Below are positions 33,606 through 43,448 of a stretch of DNA of 52,807 nt, one piece after another. Within the stretch, counting starts at the first letter, position 1; the number at the start of each line of letters is the position of its first letter. Below the pieces are notes generated by a model that worked only from the letters and a program-made list of their open reading frames with translations, was not told the origin of the DNA and did no database searches. The stretch comes from Altibacter sp. (GTDB taxonomy: Bacteria; Bacteroidota; Bacteroidia; Flavobacteriales; Flavobacteriaceae). The DNA is taken from the NCBI GenBank assembly GCA_002696485.1, contig NZTP01000069.1, forward strand, positions 1 through 52,807, in the 5' to 3' direction. Position numbers and translations under genes: made by a program.

Positions 33606-34967
33606 TTAATACCCGGGGTTTTGGTCTGCTTGGCTAATATTTGAATTAGTATCTATCTCATCAGATGGAATAGGCCAAAGATTCATACGTGCAGGAATAA
33701 AAACGCTTCCCGGTTTGTCTTGAATAATTTGGTCTGCTACGCCTAGTCTTTTGATGTCATACCAACGATGACCCTCAGCATAAAATTCTACTAATCTTTC
33801 TCTGGAAAGAATGTCGCGGAAATTTCCAGCCGTTACGGTAACAGGTGCAACACCTGCTCTTTGTCTAACCTGATTTACTTTAGTTGTGGCAACACCAAAT
33901 TGATTCATTCTCGCCGCAACCTCTGCTTGATACAACAATACATCTGCATATCTAATAACGTTTACTTCGTCAGATCCATTTGCAGTATCGTCATATTTGT
34001 TAATTATATTATCAAAATTCCCAACGGTAACTAATAGATCTCCTCTGGAACCACCGTCAGCTGCTATTGCATCGATAAGGGTTTGAGAAGCAAATACCTC
34101 TCTTCTTCCTCCGTCTGAAGAAGGGTAGAAAAAGAAAGCTAATCCATTTCCATCAGTGATTGAGAAATCCAATTTGAAGATAGTCTCACTTTTAATTCCA
34201 TCAGAGAAATTTTGGCTATACGAAGAAGTTAATGAAAAATTGCCTTCAATAGCATTTAAGTCTTGCATTGCTGCAGCATAGTCACCAGTTTCAGTGTTTA
34301 ACTTAGCTCTAAAAAAACGTGCAGAATATTCTCCAATAAAATATCCGTCATCAGCATTTATTGAAGAAAGCTGGTCTACTGCAAAATTTAAATCTGCTAA
34401 AGATTGCTCATAAACCTGTGCCAACGGAACTCTTGGAGAACCTTCAAAATCACCTGTAATGATAGGAGACTCTAAATATACCGGCACGGCGCCAAAAAGA
34501 CGTCCTAAGTTTAAATAAGCTACTCCACGTAATGCACGTGCTTGTCCTAAGAAACTGCTCGTCTGCGCTGCGGTTAATTGACCACTTATGGCTTCGATAC
34601 CAGCAATAAAAAAGTTAACATCGAAAATCACATCGTAGTTCGCTTGCCATATACCTAGGTTCTCGACATTATTGGTTGCAATGTCATTTCCTGCGAATTC
34701 CGCAAATGAGGGAAACGAACCTGTATGTACAAGTTCATCACTGTACAAACCATTTTGATAGATGGCATCTCCCTGAAAGAACCCGTCATTTTGAGCAGCG
34801 GCATAAATACCATTTAAGGCAGCTTGAGCCGTTTGTAGGTCAACAATCAATTCGGTAACCGGAATACTAGTAACCGGTTCTACGTTGTTTTCAACGAAAT
34901 CATCTGCACACGACACCAAGGAGAATGTCGCAAAGATGAAAATCGAAAATTTTAAAATATTTTTCAT
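33606..34967 (-). CDS. SusD/RagB family outer-membrane lipoprotein (first pair)
   Basis: A 453-residue lipoprotein of classical RagB/SusD type. The ATG at 34967 gives MKNILKFSIFIFATFSLVSC and mature start CADDFVENN; an in-frame ATG 4 codons upstream is possible. SusD features: LQTAQAALNGIYAAAQNDGF, the SSFLGQARALRGVAYLNLGR helix that is diagnostic of the family, PRVPLAQVYEQSLADLNFAV, and the C-terminal FYAEGHRWYDIKRLGVADQI with NLWPIPSDEIDTN. It pairs with the SusC 21 bp upstream. The ligand is unknown. Confidence 0.95.
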   Translation of the reverse strand: MKNILKFSIFIFATFSLVSCADDFVENNVEPVTSIPVTELIVDLQTAQAALNGIYAAAQNDGFFQGDAIYQNGLYSDELVHTGSFPSFAEFAGNDIATNNVENLGIWQANYDVIFDVNFFIAGIEAISGQLTAAQTSSFLGQARALRGVAYLNLGRLFGAVPVYLESPIITGDFEGSPRVPLAQVYEQSLADLNFAVDQLSSINADDGYFIGEYSARFFRAKLNTETGDYAAAMQDLNAIEGNFSLTSSYSQNFSDGIKSETIFKLDFSITDGNGLAFFFYPSSDGGRREVFASQTLIDAIAADGGSRGDLLVTVGNFDNIINKYDDTANGSDEVNVIRYADVLLYQAEVAARMNQFGVATTKVNQVRQRAGVAPVTVTAGNFRDILSRERLVEFYAEGHRWYDIKRLGVADQIIQDKPGSVFIPARMNLWPIPSDEIDTNSNISQADQNPGY

Positions 34968-34988
34968 AATTAGATACAATTTTTAGTG

Positions 34989-37900
34989 TTATAGAGATGC
35001 GTTAAAACCTATTTTAAAGGTGCGGTTCAAACCTTGAGTAAAGAAATCAGTAGAATAGGCTGTGTTAACAGCTCCAAACGTACTTACTTCCGGATCAAAC
35101 CCACTGTAATCAGTTATAGTGAGTAAATTATCGACAGAAACATACACTCTCACAGACTCGAACCAGTTTATATCTCTAATAGTATATCCTAAAGATATTT
35201 CTTTTAATCTGAAATAATCCCCATCCTCAATGAACCTAGACGAATCTTGGTTATTATAAGATTGTAGTGCTCCGGTACGTGGTCTAGGAAGATCCGTGTC
35301 TGTATTAGTAGGAGTCCAATAATCCAATTGACTAGCAAACTTATTGAAGGTTCTGCTTCCGGATGCACCGGCAAATGCCAAAGTATTATTATAGATGTTA
35401 TAATCTAATGCAAAGTTGGTATTCGCCGTAAAATCAAAGTTCTTATAATTCATGGTCAATCTGAAGTTACCTGTAACTCCTGGAAGACCCTTTCCGATAA
35501 ATACACGGTCATCATCACTGATATCGCCGTCACCATTGGTATCTACATAACGAACGTCTCCGGGAGAAACACCTCTGTCCAATAATGGTTGAGGAATAGC
35601 ATCACCTTCTTGCCACAGACCATTTGCCTGAAGTCCAAAGAAAGCTCCAATGGGTTGCCCAACATCAATTCTGGTAGCAAAACCGGCATCGATTGGTAAC
35701 GGTTCCCCGTCAGCATCGTTGAATAAGGCGGTTACTTCATTTTCTAAAGTAGCTACGTTCACCAATATTGACGCGTTAAAATCGTCAGATTTTATAATTT
35801 TAGCATTAAGAGATACTTCGTGACCGCTGTTGGTAATCTCGGCAACGTTGTCGTTAATACCTCCACCACCTGTTACAGAATTTGGGGTAGGACGCGTTAA
35901 TAATACATCGGTAGACTCTTTCTTGAAATAATCGTAGGTTATAAAGATTCTGTCATTAAAGAACCCTAATTCAGTTCCAACGTTTAACTGTGCCGTTTCT
36001 TCCCATGTTAATAATGGGTTTGCGATCTGGACAACTTGTGTTCCTGAAAGATCTGCGTAGTTAGCAGTTCCACCTAGAGATAAATAACCAAATGCTCCAA
36101 GAGGCTCACTGTTACCAGTAACACCATAAGAGGCTTTTAGTTTAAAGAAGTTAAATGTTTCGCTATCACCAAACCAATCTTCTTTAGATACAATATAGGC
36201 TCCGGAGATTGCGGGGAAATAACCAATACGGTCTTCCAAGCTAAAACCTGAATAAGCATCTGCTCTCATAGAAGCTTCTATGAAGTACTTCTTAGCCCAA
36301 TCTAATCCTACACGTGCAAAATATCCAAATCTTTTTTCACGAATTAAATTTTGGGATGCTGTCGTTGGTGTAGAAGCAGCTCCAAGATAAGTAATTCCAT
36401 TTGGAAAACCGGTAGCAGCTAATAGCACTGAATTGTTTTGATCATTTTGAAACTCATAGCCCGCAAGTGCATTAAGAGCTAACTGACCAAATTTTTTGTT
36501 ATAGTTGAAAGTTTGATTCATAATGAGTGTTTCTACCAGATTAATATCTAGTGACCCACTTCCGTCTGGATCTCCAGAAGGATGTTCAGCAGGGAAGAAA
36601 CTACGCTCGGTGAAATCAATTCTGCTGTAGGAAACTCTAAAGTTAGTGCTTAGATCATCATAAAATTGATATCCTGCACTTAAGCTTCCGATAAAACGCT
36701 GAGTTTCAGTTTCTCCAACAACTACTGTTGCATTTTGTAATGGATTCGAAAATGTAAAATCGCTAGTGTTAAAAGTTCCGTCTTCGTTAAACAACATATT
36801 TCCGGGAGCTTCTAAAATGGCAGTTGTTAATGGTGCGAAGATATTATTATCACTGTTGATCAGAGACTGGTTCTCATTAGTCAAAGAAGCACTTCCTGTA
36901 GCGGTAAACTTAGAATCGCTAGAATTGAATGTACCTGTAACCTGTCCATTTTTACGCTTATAATCTTGACCAAGTAAAACACCTTCTTGCTCATAGCTTC
37001 CGAAACTCGAATAGAAGGTTACATTGTCGCTTCCGCCAGTAATTGAAGCATCGGTACTGGTAAGAAATCCACCTCCCGGGCGATATACGGCACTAATATA
37101 ATCGTCTCCTTCATCTTCAAGAAATGCAGGATCATCCTCAAAATCACCGTTAGTTGCCGCTACAAAACGAGCATATTGTCCTGATGTAAATACTTCAGGT
37201 CTTTCGATTTCTCTTTGATATCCTGTGTAATGGTTAACATTTGCGCGGAATACTCCTTTTTTACCTTTTTTGGTAGTAATTAAGATAACCCCATTCGCAG
37301 ACCGAGATCCATAAATAGATGCTGCTGCAGCATCTTTAAGTATCGTTACACTCTCAATATCGTTGGCGTTGATAGAACTTAAAGGGCTCGTATCTTGGCC
37401 TCCAAAAGCACGAAGACCACTGGATAGATTATTAGCACTAATAGGCACACCATCAATAACATATAGAGGGCCGTTCGATGTTAACGAAGAAGGTCCACGA
37501 ACCAAGATATTAACCGCAGCTCCGGGAGCACCAGAAGCCTGTCCACCAAATACACCTAAAGCATTACCTTGAATGGATTTAGCGATGTTTGGTGTAGAGA
37601 CGTTTTGAATTTGCTCGGCTGTAACGGTTGTGACACTCGTTGTAAGCTCCTTAGCTTTTTGTTCTCCATAACCTGTGATCACTACTTCATCCAATTGTGC
37701 ACCTGGTGTCATGGTTACATTAATGGTGGTTTGAGCCCCTACAGGAATCTCCTTGGTCTCAAAACCTACGTAGCTATACATAAGTGTTTGATTCGCCTGC
37801 GCCTGGATAGAATAATTTCCATCAAAATCAGACTGAGTTCCTGTGTTGGTGCCTTTAATGATAATGTTGGCACCTGGCAGTGGAAGACCCAAATCGTCCG

Positions 37901-37994
37901 TCACCGTTCCTGTAATTGTTTTTTCTTGTGCAAAAGTGAGCTGCACTACTAACACTAACAAAAGTGTTAAAATTCCACTAAACTTTGTTTTCAT
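34989..37994 (-). CDS. SusC/RagA family TonB-dependent transporter (first pair)
   Basis: A 1001-residue outer-membrane transporter. Parts in order: signal peptide (MKTKFSGILTLLLVLVVQLT), regulatory-like beta domain (TITGTVTDDLGLPLPGANII, LMYSYVGFETKEIPV), signature LDEVVITGYGEQKAKELTTS, plug with SIQGNALGVFGGQASGAPGA, PLYVIDGVPISANNL and DAAAASIYGSRSANGVILIT, then barrel ending FKIGFNASL. The plug motifs are of the most common SusC class. It has no STN domain. It is translated with the SusD encoded 21 bp downstream. Confidence 0.96.
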   Translation of the reverse strand: MKTKFSGILTLLLVLVVQLTFAQEKTITGTVTDDLGLPLPGANIIIKGTNTGTQSDFDGNYSIQAQANQTLMYSYVGFETKEIPVGAQTTINVTMTPGAQLDEVVITGYGEQKAKELTTSVTTVTAEQIQNVSTPNIAKSIQGNALGVFGGQASGAPGAAVNILVRGPSSLTSNGPLYVIDGVPISANNLSSGLRAFGGQDTSPLSSINANDIESVTILKDAAAASIYGSRSANGVILITTKKGKKGVFRANVNHYTGYQREIERPEVFTSGQYARFVAATNGDFEDDPAFLEDEGDDYISAVYRPGGGFLTSTDASITGGSDNVTFYSSFGSYEQEGVLLGQDYKRKNGQVTGTFNSSDSKFTATGSASLTNENQSLINSDNNIFAPLTTAILEAPGNMLFNEDGTFNTSDFTFSNPLQNATVVVGETETQRFIGSLSAGYQFYDDLSTNFRVSYSRIDFTERSFFPAEHPSGDPDGSGSLDINLVETLIMNQTFNYNKKFGQLALNALAGYEFQNDQNNSVLLAATGFPNGITYLGAASTPTTASQNLIREKRFGYFARVGLDWAKKYFIEASMRADAYSGFSLEDRIGYFPAISGAYIVSKEDWFGDSETFNFFKLKASYGVTGNSEPLGAFGYLSLGGTANYADLSGTQVVQIANPLLTWEETAQLNVGTELGFFNDRIFITYDYFKKESTDVLLTRPTPNSVTGGGGINDNVAEITNSGHEVSLNAKIIKSDDFNASILVNVATLENEVTALFNDADGEPLPIDAGFATRIDVGQPIGAFFGLQANGLWQEGDAIPQPLLDRGVSPGDVRYVDTNGDGDISDDDRVFIGKGLPGVTGNFRLTMNYKNFDFTANTNFALDYNIYNNTLAFAGASGSRTFNKFASQLDYWTPTNTDTDLPRPRTGALQSYNNQDSSRFIEDGDYFRLKEISLGYTIRDINWFESVRVYVSVDNLLTITDYSGFDPEVSTFGAVNTAYSTDFFTQGLNRTFKIGFNASL

Positions 37995-38022
37995 TTTATG
38001 ATTTATTTGAATTAGCCAACGC

Positions 38023-38053
38023 CAAAAGTCTCAATAAAAAGTAGATTAAACAA
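38023..38053 (-). promoter_or_regulatory. Promoter of the first SusC/SusD operon
   Basis: On the minus strand TTG (38051-38053) is followed after 20 bp by GACTTTTG (38023-38030), one mismatch to TAnnTTTG. Initiation near 38017 would give a leader of about 25 nt. Confidence 0.65.
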
Positions 38054-38112
38054 CTTTTTAAACTTAAAATTTATCTTTTTTTAATGATTTCTTGACTTAG
38101 CTATGTTAAAAT

Positions 38113-39813
38113 TTAAAATCTGGAAGTCAGGCTTAGATGAATTTTGGTATTTGAGAATGCAAAATCTTGCTGGCTGCCACTTCCGTTGGCGATGTTAAAT
38201 TTAAATATTCCGGCCTTAGTCCGCATGCCTAAGCCAATTCCAAAACTGTACAACTGTTCTTTTTGCGTAAATAATTGATTCTCAAAATACCCAAGGTCAA
38301 TAATACTGTGTAGGTATATACTAGGGGAAAAAGAATAACGGTATTCGGTATTTAACACCGAAAAAAGCGAGGCGTCGATACTGTTCTCGTTGAAACCGCG
38401 AATACTGTTAATTCCTCCAAATCGAAATAATTCGTTGGTTACATAGGTGTCGGATAATAAAAAGCTTGTATTATTCTGTAAAAAGAAGGAATTCTTATTA
38501 TTCAAATTAAAGATGTGATTGGCCGTTACACTAATACGTTGCTGCGCTTCGGTAGCAGACCGCAGTTCTCGCTGCCCTATTTCGGCATCTAAAGATAAAA
38601 GAGTCTTTACGGGAAACAGAAAACTGTTTTGTGGTTTCATGAATGACAAGCCGGCAATGGCAAATCTGGAGGTGTAATCATCTATTGGCGTTCCGGCTAC
38701 GGTTGTCTCAAGTAAATTGCTGGACTCATATCCTTTATAGCCCGCGTAGGTCGACGATGATGGATTTATCTGGTATGTCACTCTAACTTGTTGTTGGGTG
38801 GTGACAAAAGTGCTATCCCGTTTAAATATTTGAAGTTCGGCGCCTAGTCCAAAAGGTGTCTTGAAAAGATATGGCATGGTGACCCTAACCCTAAAGTTCT
38901 GTTGTTCGTTGCCATCGGCCTTGTAATTTATGAGCAATTGTTCTCCAAAATTCAGGTTGTTGTTTAGCTCTAAATTCAAATACCCGTTGAATTCCAGTCG
39001 TTGGGTATCTTCATTCGTGGCAAATCCCAAAATACCGTCAAACAAATTGTTGTTCTCCTTTTTTAGATAAAAATAGACAGTGGTATTGTTTTTTCTGAAG
39101 AGCGCTTCTGGAGGTTTTATCGTTGAGACAAAGCCCAAGCCATTTAACACCTCGTTTTGTGCCACCAATTTTTTTTGACTGAAACGCTTTCCTTTCTTCA
39201 CGCCGGCAAAATAAGTGAGATATGATTTTGGAAATTTCTCATATCCTTTAACAACAATGGAATCGATGGTTCTAAGATTTCCAGTGCTAATAACCAAGTT
39301 TGCCGAAAGTGAATTATCTTCGTTCTTGACGATATTGGTAAGACTTGTTCGGGTAAATGGATCACCGTTCTCAGCTACTAAAGCATTGAGCTTTCGCAAT
39401 GACGACGATAGCTTCGGAAAGGTAAGCGAGAAATAAGTTTCGGTTACGTTCTGAGAGATCTTCTGAAGGATCTTTTCTGAAACAAGAGTGTTGTCATAGA
39501 ATATCTTGATGGTCTTGAATCTTTTTCCTAAAAAAAAACGGGCGGTATGAAGGCTGTCGTTTTCCTTCCGAAGCATTCGCAATTCACTTTCAATGTAGCC
39601 GATGTTTTGAAACTTTTGAAGCAGGGAATCCGTTTCCGCTTCAAGCGATCGATAATCGTTAAAACGCAACTGCATACCCAAGCTGTCCAAGAGCGATGCA
39701 GAGACTGTTTCTTCGGCCTCTATATTTAACTGCAATTGCTGGGCTCCTACTGCCCAAAAAATAGCGGTATATATATTAAGGTATAAAATTAAGGAGAGAC
39801 TTTTTTTCAACAA
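38113..39813 (-). CDS. Omp85/BamA-like outer-membrane protein
   Basis: A 566-residue exported protein related to the BamA/TamA superfamily that inserts proteins into the outer membrane. After a signal peptide (LSLILYLNIYTAIFWAVGAQ) come POTRA-like stretches (RFKTIKIFYDNTLVSEKILQ; LRTIDSIVVKGYEKFPKSYL) and a 16-strand-like barrel. LFRFGGINSIRGFNENSIDA is the conserved RGF loop motif of Omp85 proteins, and the C-terminal LSLTSRF ends in Phe. The start is TTG at 39813: in-frame stops lie just upstream and the next ATG would remove the signal peptide. It is smaller than BamA, and its role is unknown. It diverges from rpsL. Confidence 0.85.
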   Translation of the reverse strand: MLKKSLSLILYLNIYTAIFWAVGAQQLQLNIEAEETVSASLLDSLGMQLRFNDYRSLEAETDSLLQKFQNIGYIESELRMLRKENDSLHTARFFLGKRFKTIKIFYDNTLVSEKILQKISQNVTETYFSLTFPKLSSSLRKLNALVAENGDPFTRTSLTNIVKNEDNSLSANLVISTGNLRTIDSIVVKGYEKFPKSYLTYFAGVKKGKRFSQKKLVAQNEVLNGLGFVSTIKPPEALFRKNNTTVYFYLKKENNNLFDGILGFATNEDTQRLEFNGYLNLELNNNLNFGEQLLINYKADGNEQQNFRVRVTMPYLFKTPFGLGAELQIFKRDSTFVTTQQQVRVTYQINPSSSTYAGYKGYESSNLLETTVAGTPIDDYTSRFAIAGLSFMKPQNSFLFPVKTLLSLDAEIGQRELRSATEAQQRISVTANHIFNLNNKNSFFLQNNTSFLLSDTYVTNELFRFGGINSIRGFNENSIDASLFSVLNTEYRYSFSPSIYLHSIIDLGYFENQLFTQKEQLYSFGIGLGMRTKAGIFKFNIANGSGSQQDFAFSNTKIHLSLTSRF

Positions 39814-39908
39814 CTATCATTTTGACTTGTAAAACTAACGTTTCATCGCCGGTTTTAATATCTCTATTGTGAAATAATAGAACCGTCGGTAAAATTACTT
39901 TAGGAACG

Positions 39909-39939
39909 TTTGATTAATTCAATTTTATTTCTACCTTTG
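39909..39939 (+). promoter_or_regulatory. Promoter of the ribosomal protein supercluster
   Basis: TTTG (39909-39912) and TACCTTTG (39932-39939) are separated by 19 bp, a full match to the Bacteroidota housekeeping promoter. Initiation is expected near 39946, giving a leader of about 48 nt to the rpsL ATG. This is the best promoter in the window. Confidence 0.85.
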
Positions 39940-39993
39940 CAAGCCCTTAAAAAGAGGGATTTTATATTTAATAAAGTATAATTAAAAGTTTAT

Positions 39994-40368
39994 ATGCCAA
40001 CAATTTCACAATTAGTACGAAAAGGAAGAGCCAAAATAACCAAGAAGAGTAAATCGGCTGCTTTGGATTCGTGCCCTCAACGAAGAGGTGTGTGTACGCG
40101 TGTATATACCACTACGCCTAAGAAGCCTAACTCTGCTATGCGTAAAGTAGCAAGGGTTCGGTTAACAAATGGTAAAGAGGTAAACGCTTACATCCCTGGT
40201 GAAGGTCACAATTTGCAAGAGCACTCGATAGTATTGGTTAGAGGTGGAAGGGTAAAGGATTTACCGGGAGTTAGATACCATATCGTTCGTGGCGCTTTAG
40301 ACACCGCCGGTGTTGCAGGTAGAACACAACGTAGATCTAAGTACGGTGCAAAACGCCCTAAGAAGTAA
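39994..40368 (+). CDS. rpsL: 30S ribosomal protein S12
   Basis: A 124-residue S12, which shapes the decoding centre. The core [20 protein letters not shown] is intact, with the wild-type lysine of the PKKPNS loop at the position where streptomycin-resistance changes occur elsewhere. The second loop, [15 protein letters not shown], is also normal. It is the first gene of the cluster and is preceded by a strong promoter. rpsG follows after 23 bp. Confidence 0.98.
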   Translation: MPTISQLVRKGRAKITKKSKSAALDSCPQRRGVCTRVYTTTPKKPNSAMRKVARVRLTNGKEVNAYIPGEGHNLQEHSIVLVRGGRVKDLPGVRYHIVRGALDTAGVAGRTQRRSKYGAKRPKK

Positions 40369-40391
40369 TTAAAAAACTTTAAAGAGAAGAC

Positions 40392-40868
40392 ATGAGAAAA
40401 AGACAAGCCAAAAAGAGACCCCTTTTGCCGGATCCAAGGTTTAACGACCAGTTGGTAACACGTTTTGTAAACAACATGATGTGGGACGGAAAAAAGTCGG
40501 TGGCTTTTAAAGTGTTCTACGATGCGATTGATATTGTAGACGAGAAAAAAACAGACGATGAAAAAACGGCATTAGAGCTTTGGAAAGATGCACTTTCCAA
40601 TGTAATGCCTCACGTAGAAGTTCGCAGTCGTAGAGTTGGTGGGGCTACCTTCCAAATTCCTATGCAAATTCGTCCCGATCGTAAAATTTCAACTGCAATG
40701 AAGTGGTTGATCCTTTACGCACGTAAGAGAAACGAAAAATCTATGGCGCAAAAGTTGGCCGGCGAGATCCTTGCTGCCGCTAAAGAAGAAGGCGCTGCGG
40801 TTAAGAAGCGTACCGATACGCATAAAATGGCCGAAGCAAACAAAGCATTCTCACATTTCAGATTCTAA
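40392..40868 (+). CDS. rpsG: 30S ribosomal protein S7
   Basis: A 158-residue S7, the primary binder that organises the 16S 3' domain and head of the small subunit. The N-terminal [20 protein letters not shown] and the core [20 protein letters not shown] are typical. It sits between rpsL and fusA in the usual str order, 3 bp before fusA, so translation is probably coupled. Confidence 0.98.
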   Translation: MRKRQAKKRPLLPDPRFNDQLVTRFVNNMMWDGKKSVAFKVFYDAIDIVDEKKTDDEKTALELWKDALSNVMPHVEVRSRRVGGATFQIPMQIRPDRKISTAMKWLILYARKRNEKSMAQKLAGEILAAAKEEGAAVKKRTDTHKMAEANKAFSHFRF

Positions 40869-40871
40869 AAA

Positions 40872-43004
40872 ATGGCACAAAGAGATTTAAAATTTACAAG
40901 AAATATAGGTATTGCTGCGCATATTGATGCCGGTAAAACCACCACTACAGAGCGTATACTGTACTATACCGGAGTAAGTCACAAGATTGGTGAAGTACAC
41001 GATGGTGCAGCTACTATGGACTGGATGGAACAGGAGCAGGAAAGAGGTATTACAATTACTTCTGCCGCTACTACCTGTACTTGGAAGTTCCCATTGAAAA
41101 ATGGCGAGCCTGTGGACGAAACAAAAGATTACCACTTTAATATTATTGATACTCCGGGTCACGTTGACTTTACCGTGGAGGTAAACCGTTCGTTGCGTGT
41201 ATTAGACGGACTAGTATTCCTTTTTAGTGCGGTAGATGGTGTTGAGCCACAGTCTGAAACAAACTGGAGACTTGCCGATAACTATAAAGTGCCACGTATT
41301 GGTTTCGTGAACAAAATGGACCGTCAGGGATCTAACTTCTTGGCTGTTTGTCAGCAAGTAAAAGACATGTTGAAGTCTAATGCTGTGCCTATTGTATTAA
41401 ACATTGGGGACGAAGCAGACTTTAAAGGGGTGGTCGATTTGGTGAAGAACCGTGCGATCATTTGGCATGACGAAACGTTAGGAGCTACCTTCGACGTTGT
41501 TGATATCCCTGAAGACATGAAAGAAGAAGCAAGAAAGTACCGTGGTCTTCTTATTGAAGAGGTTGCTGCGTACGATGAGAACTTGCTTGAAAAATATATG
41601 GAGGATGAAGATTCTATTACCGAAGAGGAAGTGCATGCTGCACTTCGTGCTGCCGTAATGGATATGTCTATTATTCCTATGATCTGCGGATCGGCATTTA
41701 AGAACAAAGGAGTTCAATTCTTATTGGATGCTGTTTGTCGTTACTTGCCTTCTCCTGTAGATAAAGAAGGTATTATTGGGGTGAACCCTGAAACTGAGAA
41801 AGAAGAGATCCGTAAGCCGGATGTATCTGCACCTTTTGCGGCCTTGGCATTTAAGATTGCTACCGATCCTTTCGTAGGTCGTTTGGCATTCTTCCGTGCG
41901 TATTCCGGACGTTTGGATGCAGGTTCGTATATCTTGAACAACCGTTCAGGAAAGAAAGAGCGTATTTCTCGTATCTACCAAATGCACTCTAATAAACAGA
42001 ATGCTATCGATTATATCGAAGCAGGTGACATTGGAGCAGCTGTAGGTTTTAAAGATATCAAGACTGGAGACACCATGTCTGATGAGAAACATCCTATCGT
42101 GCTGGAGAGTATGAACTTCCCGGATCCGGTAATTGGTATCGCTGTAGAACCAAAGACGAAAGCAGATGTCGATAAGTTAGGTATGGCTTTAAGTAAATTG
42201 GCGGAAGAAGATCCAACATTTACCGTTCGTACCGATGAGGCTTCAGGACAAACCATTATTTCCGGTATGGGTGAGCTTCACTTAGATATTATTGTAGATC
42301 GTTTGCGTCGTGAATTTAAAGTTGAGGTAAACCAAGGTCAACCACAGGTTGAGTACAAGGAAGCCATTACAAAAGCAGCAGATCACCGTGAAGTGTATAA
42401 GAAACAATCAGGTGGTCGTGGTAAATTCGCCGATATCGTATTTACATTGGAGCCTGCGGAAGAAGGAAAAGTTGGACTTGAATTCGTGAATGAGGTAAAA
42501 GGGGGTAACGTACCTAAGGAATTTATTCCGGCTGTAGAAAAAGGATTCAAGCAAGCAATGGTCAATGGTCCATTGGCAGGATTTGAAGTAGACAGCATGA
42601 AAGTTACTTTAAAGGACGGTTCGTTCCACCCTGTGGATTCGGATGCCTTATCTTTCGAGTTGGCAGCTAAGATGGGCTTTAAAGCCGTTGCTAAGAAGGC
42701 AGGAGCTGTAATTCTTGAGCCAATCATGAAATTGGAAGTAATTACACCTGAGGAGAACATGGGTGATATCGTTGGTGACTTGAACCGTCGTCGCGGTCAA
42801 GTAAATAACATGAGCGACAGAGCCGGAGCTAAAGTTGTAAAAGCTGAAGTGCCACTTTCTGAAATGTTCGGTTATGTAACCACATTAAGAACCTTGTCAT
42901 CAGGTCGTGCCACATCAACAATGGAATTTGCGCACTATGCTGAAACTCCTTCGAATATTTCAGAAGAAGTGATCGCAGCTGCAAGAGGAACCGCTAACGT
43001 ATAA
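40872..43004 (+). CDS. fusA: Elongation factor G
   Basis: A 710-residue translocation GTPase. The G domain shows AHIDAGKTT (residues 16-24), DTPGHVDF (93-100) and NKMD (147-150). Later domains have the EF-G motifs [15 protein letters not shown] and [10 protein letters not shown], followed by the domain V signature [20 protein letters not shown]. All catalytic motifs are intact, so this is the main EF-G and not a paralogue. It is followed by rpsJ after 10 bp; no tuf gene is present in this cluster copy. Confidence 0.98.
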   Translation: MAQRDLKFTRNIGIAAHIDAGKTTTTERILYYTGVSHKIGEVHDGAATMDWMEQEQERGITITSAATTCTWKFPLKNGEPVDETKDYHFNIIDTPGHVDFTVEVNRSLRVLDGLVFLFSAVDGVEPQSETNWRLADNYKVPRIGFVNKMDRQGSNFLAVCQQVKDMLKSNAVPIVLNIGDEADFKGVVDLVKNRAIIWHDETLGATFDVVDIPEDMKEEARKYRGLLIEEVAAYDENLLEKYMEDEDSITEEEVHAALRAAVMDMSIIPMICGSAFKNKGVQFLLDAVCRYLPSPVDKEGIIGVNPETEKEEIRKPDVSAPFAALAFKIATDPFVGRLAFFRAYSGRLDAGSYILNNRSGKKERISRIYQMHSNKQNAIDYIEAGDIGAAVGFKDIKTGDTMSDEKHPIVLESMNFPDPVIGIAVEPKTKADVDKLGMALSKLAEEDPTFTVRTDEASGQTIISGMGELHLDIIVDRLRREFKVEVNQGQPQVEYKEAITKAADHREVYKKQSGGRGKFADIVFTLEPAEEGKVGLEFVNEVKGGNVPKEFIPAVEKGFKQAMVNGPLAGFEVDSMKVTLKDGSFHPVDSDALSFELAAKMGFKAVAKKAGAVILEPIMKLEVITPEENMGDIVGDLNRRRGQVNNMSDRAGAKVVKAEVPLSEMFGYVTTLRTLSSGRATSTMEFAHYAETPSNISEEVIAAARGTANV

Positions 43005-43014
43005 TATTTCAGCA

Positions 43015-43320
43015 ATGAGTCAAAAAATAAGAATCAAACTAAAATCTTACGATCACAATTTAGTGGACAAATCTGCTGAAAAAATCGTTAAGACCGTAAA
43101 AAGTACCGGTGCTGTTGTAACGGGTCCCATCCCATTACCAACGCACAAGAAGATCTTTACCGTATTGCGTTCACCGCACGTAAACAAGAAGAGTAGAGAG
43201 CAGTTCCAGTTGAGCTCGTATAAGAGGCTATTGGATATCTATAGCTCTTCTTCAAAAACCATTGACGCACTCATGAAGCTTGAGTTGCCAAGTGGTGTTG
43301 AGGTGGAAATCAAGGTTTAG
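43015..43320 (+). CDS. rpsJ: 30S ribosomal protein S10
   Basis: A 101-residue S10. It starts [20 protein letters not shown] and has the loop [20 protein letters not shown]. In enterobacteria S10 heads its own operon; here it follows fusA by 10 bp and is separated from rplC by 189 bp holding a terminator-like hairpin, so it is likely transcribed with the str genes. Confidence 0.97.
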   Translation: MSQKIRIKLKSYDHNLVDKSAEKIVKTVKSTGAVVTGPIPLPTHKKIFTVLRSPHVNKKSREQFQLSSYKRLLDIYSSSSKTIDALMKLELPSGVEVEIKV

Positions 43321-43337
43321 TTATAAGCGTTGGTTTG

Positions 43338-43356
43338 TCCCGAACTCGCTTCGGGG
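43338..43356. repeat. Short dispersed-type palindrome (TCCCGA...TTCGGGG)
   Basis: CCCGAA (43339-43344) and TTCGGG (43350-43355) pair around a 5-nt loop. The sequence is similar to the palindrome found in the rpsN-rpsH gap at 49804-49821, suggesting that both belong to one family of small intergenic repeats. Confidence 0.5.
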
Positions 43357-43416
43357 TCTTGTGAAGAGAAAAATGTCCTCAACGATGGTTGGGGAAAAAC
43401 GGAACAAAATAATATT

Positions 43417-43448
43417 CAGGGTTGAATTTATTTTGACCCTGTTTTTTT
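43417..43448 (+). terminator. Terminator-like hairpin after rpsJ
   Basis: CAGGGT (43417-43422) pairs with ACCCTG (43436-43441), extended by two G-U and two A-U pairs, and is followed by seven T (43442-43448). This is an intrinsic terminator by sequence, in the middle of the ribosomal protein cluster. It could end the str transcript or act as an attenuator for the S10 genes. Confidence 0.7.

Noticed and set aside
23313-38112. Horizontally acquired island for the SusC/SusD region
   Set aside because: No integrase, tRNA, direct repeats or composition break at the borders can be seen; promoters and codon use look native.
40887-42760. Several open frames on the minus strand of fusA
   Set aside because: They are antisense shadows of a strongly biased, highly conserved gene.
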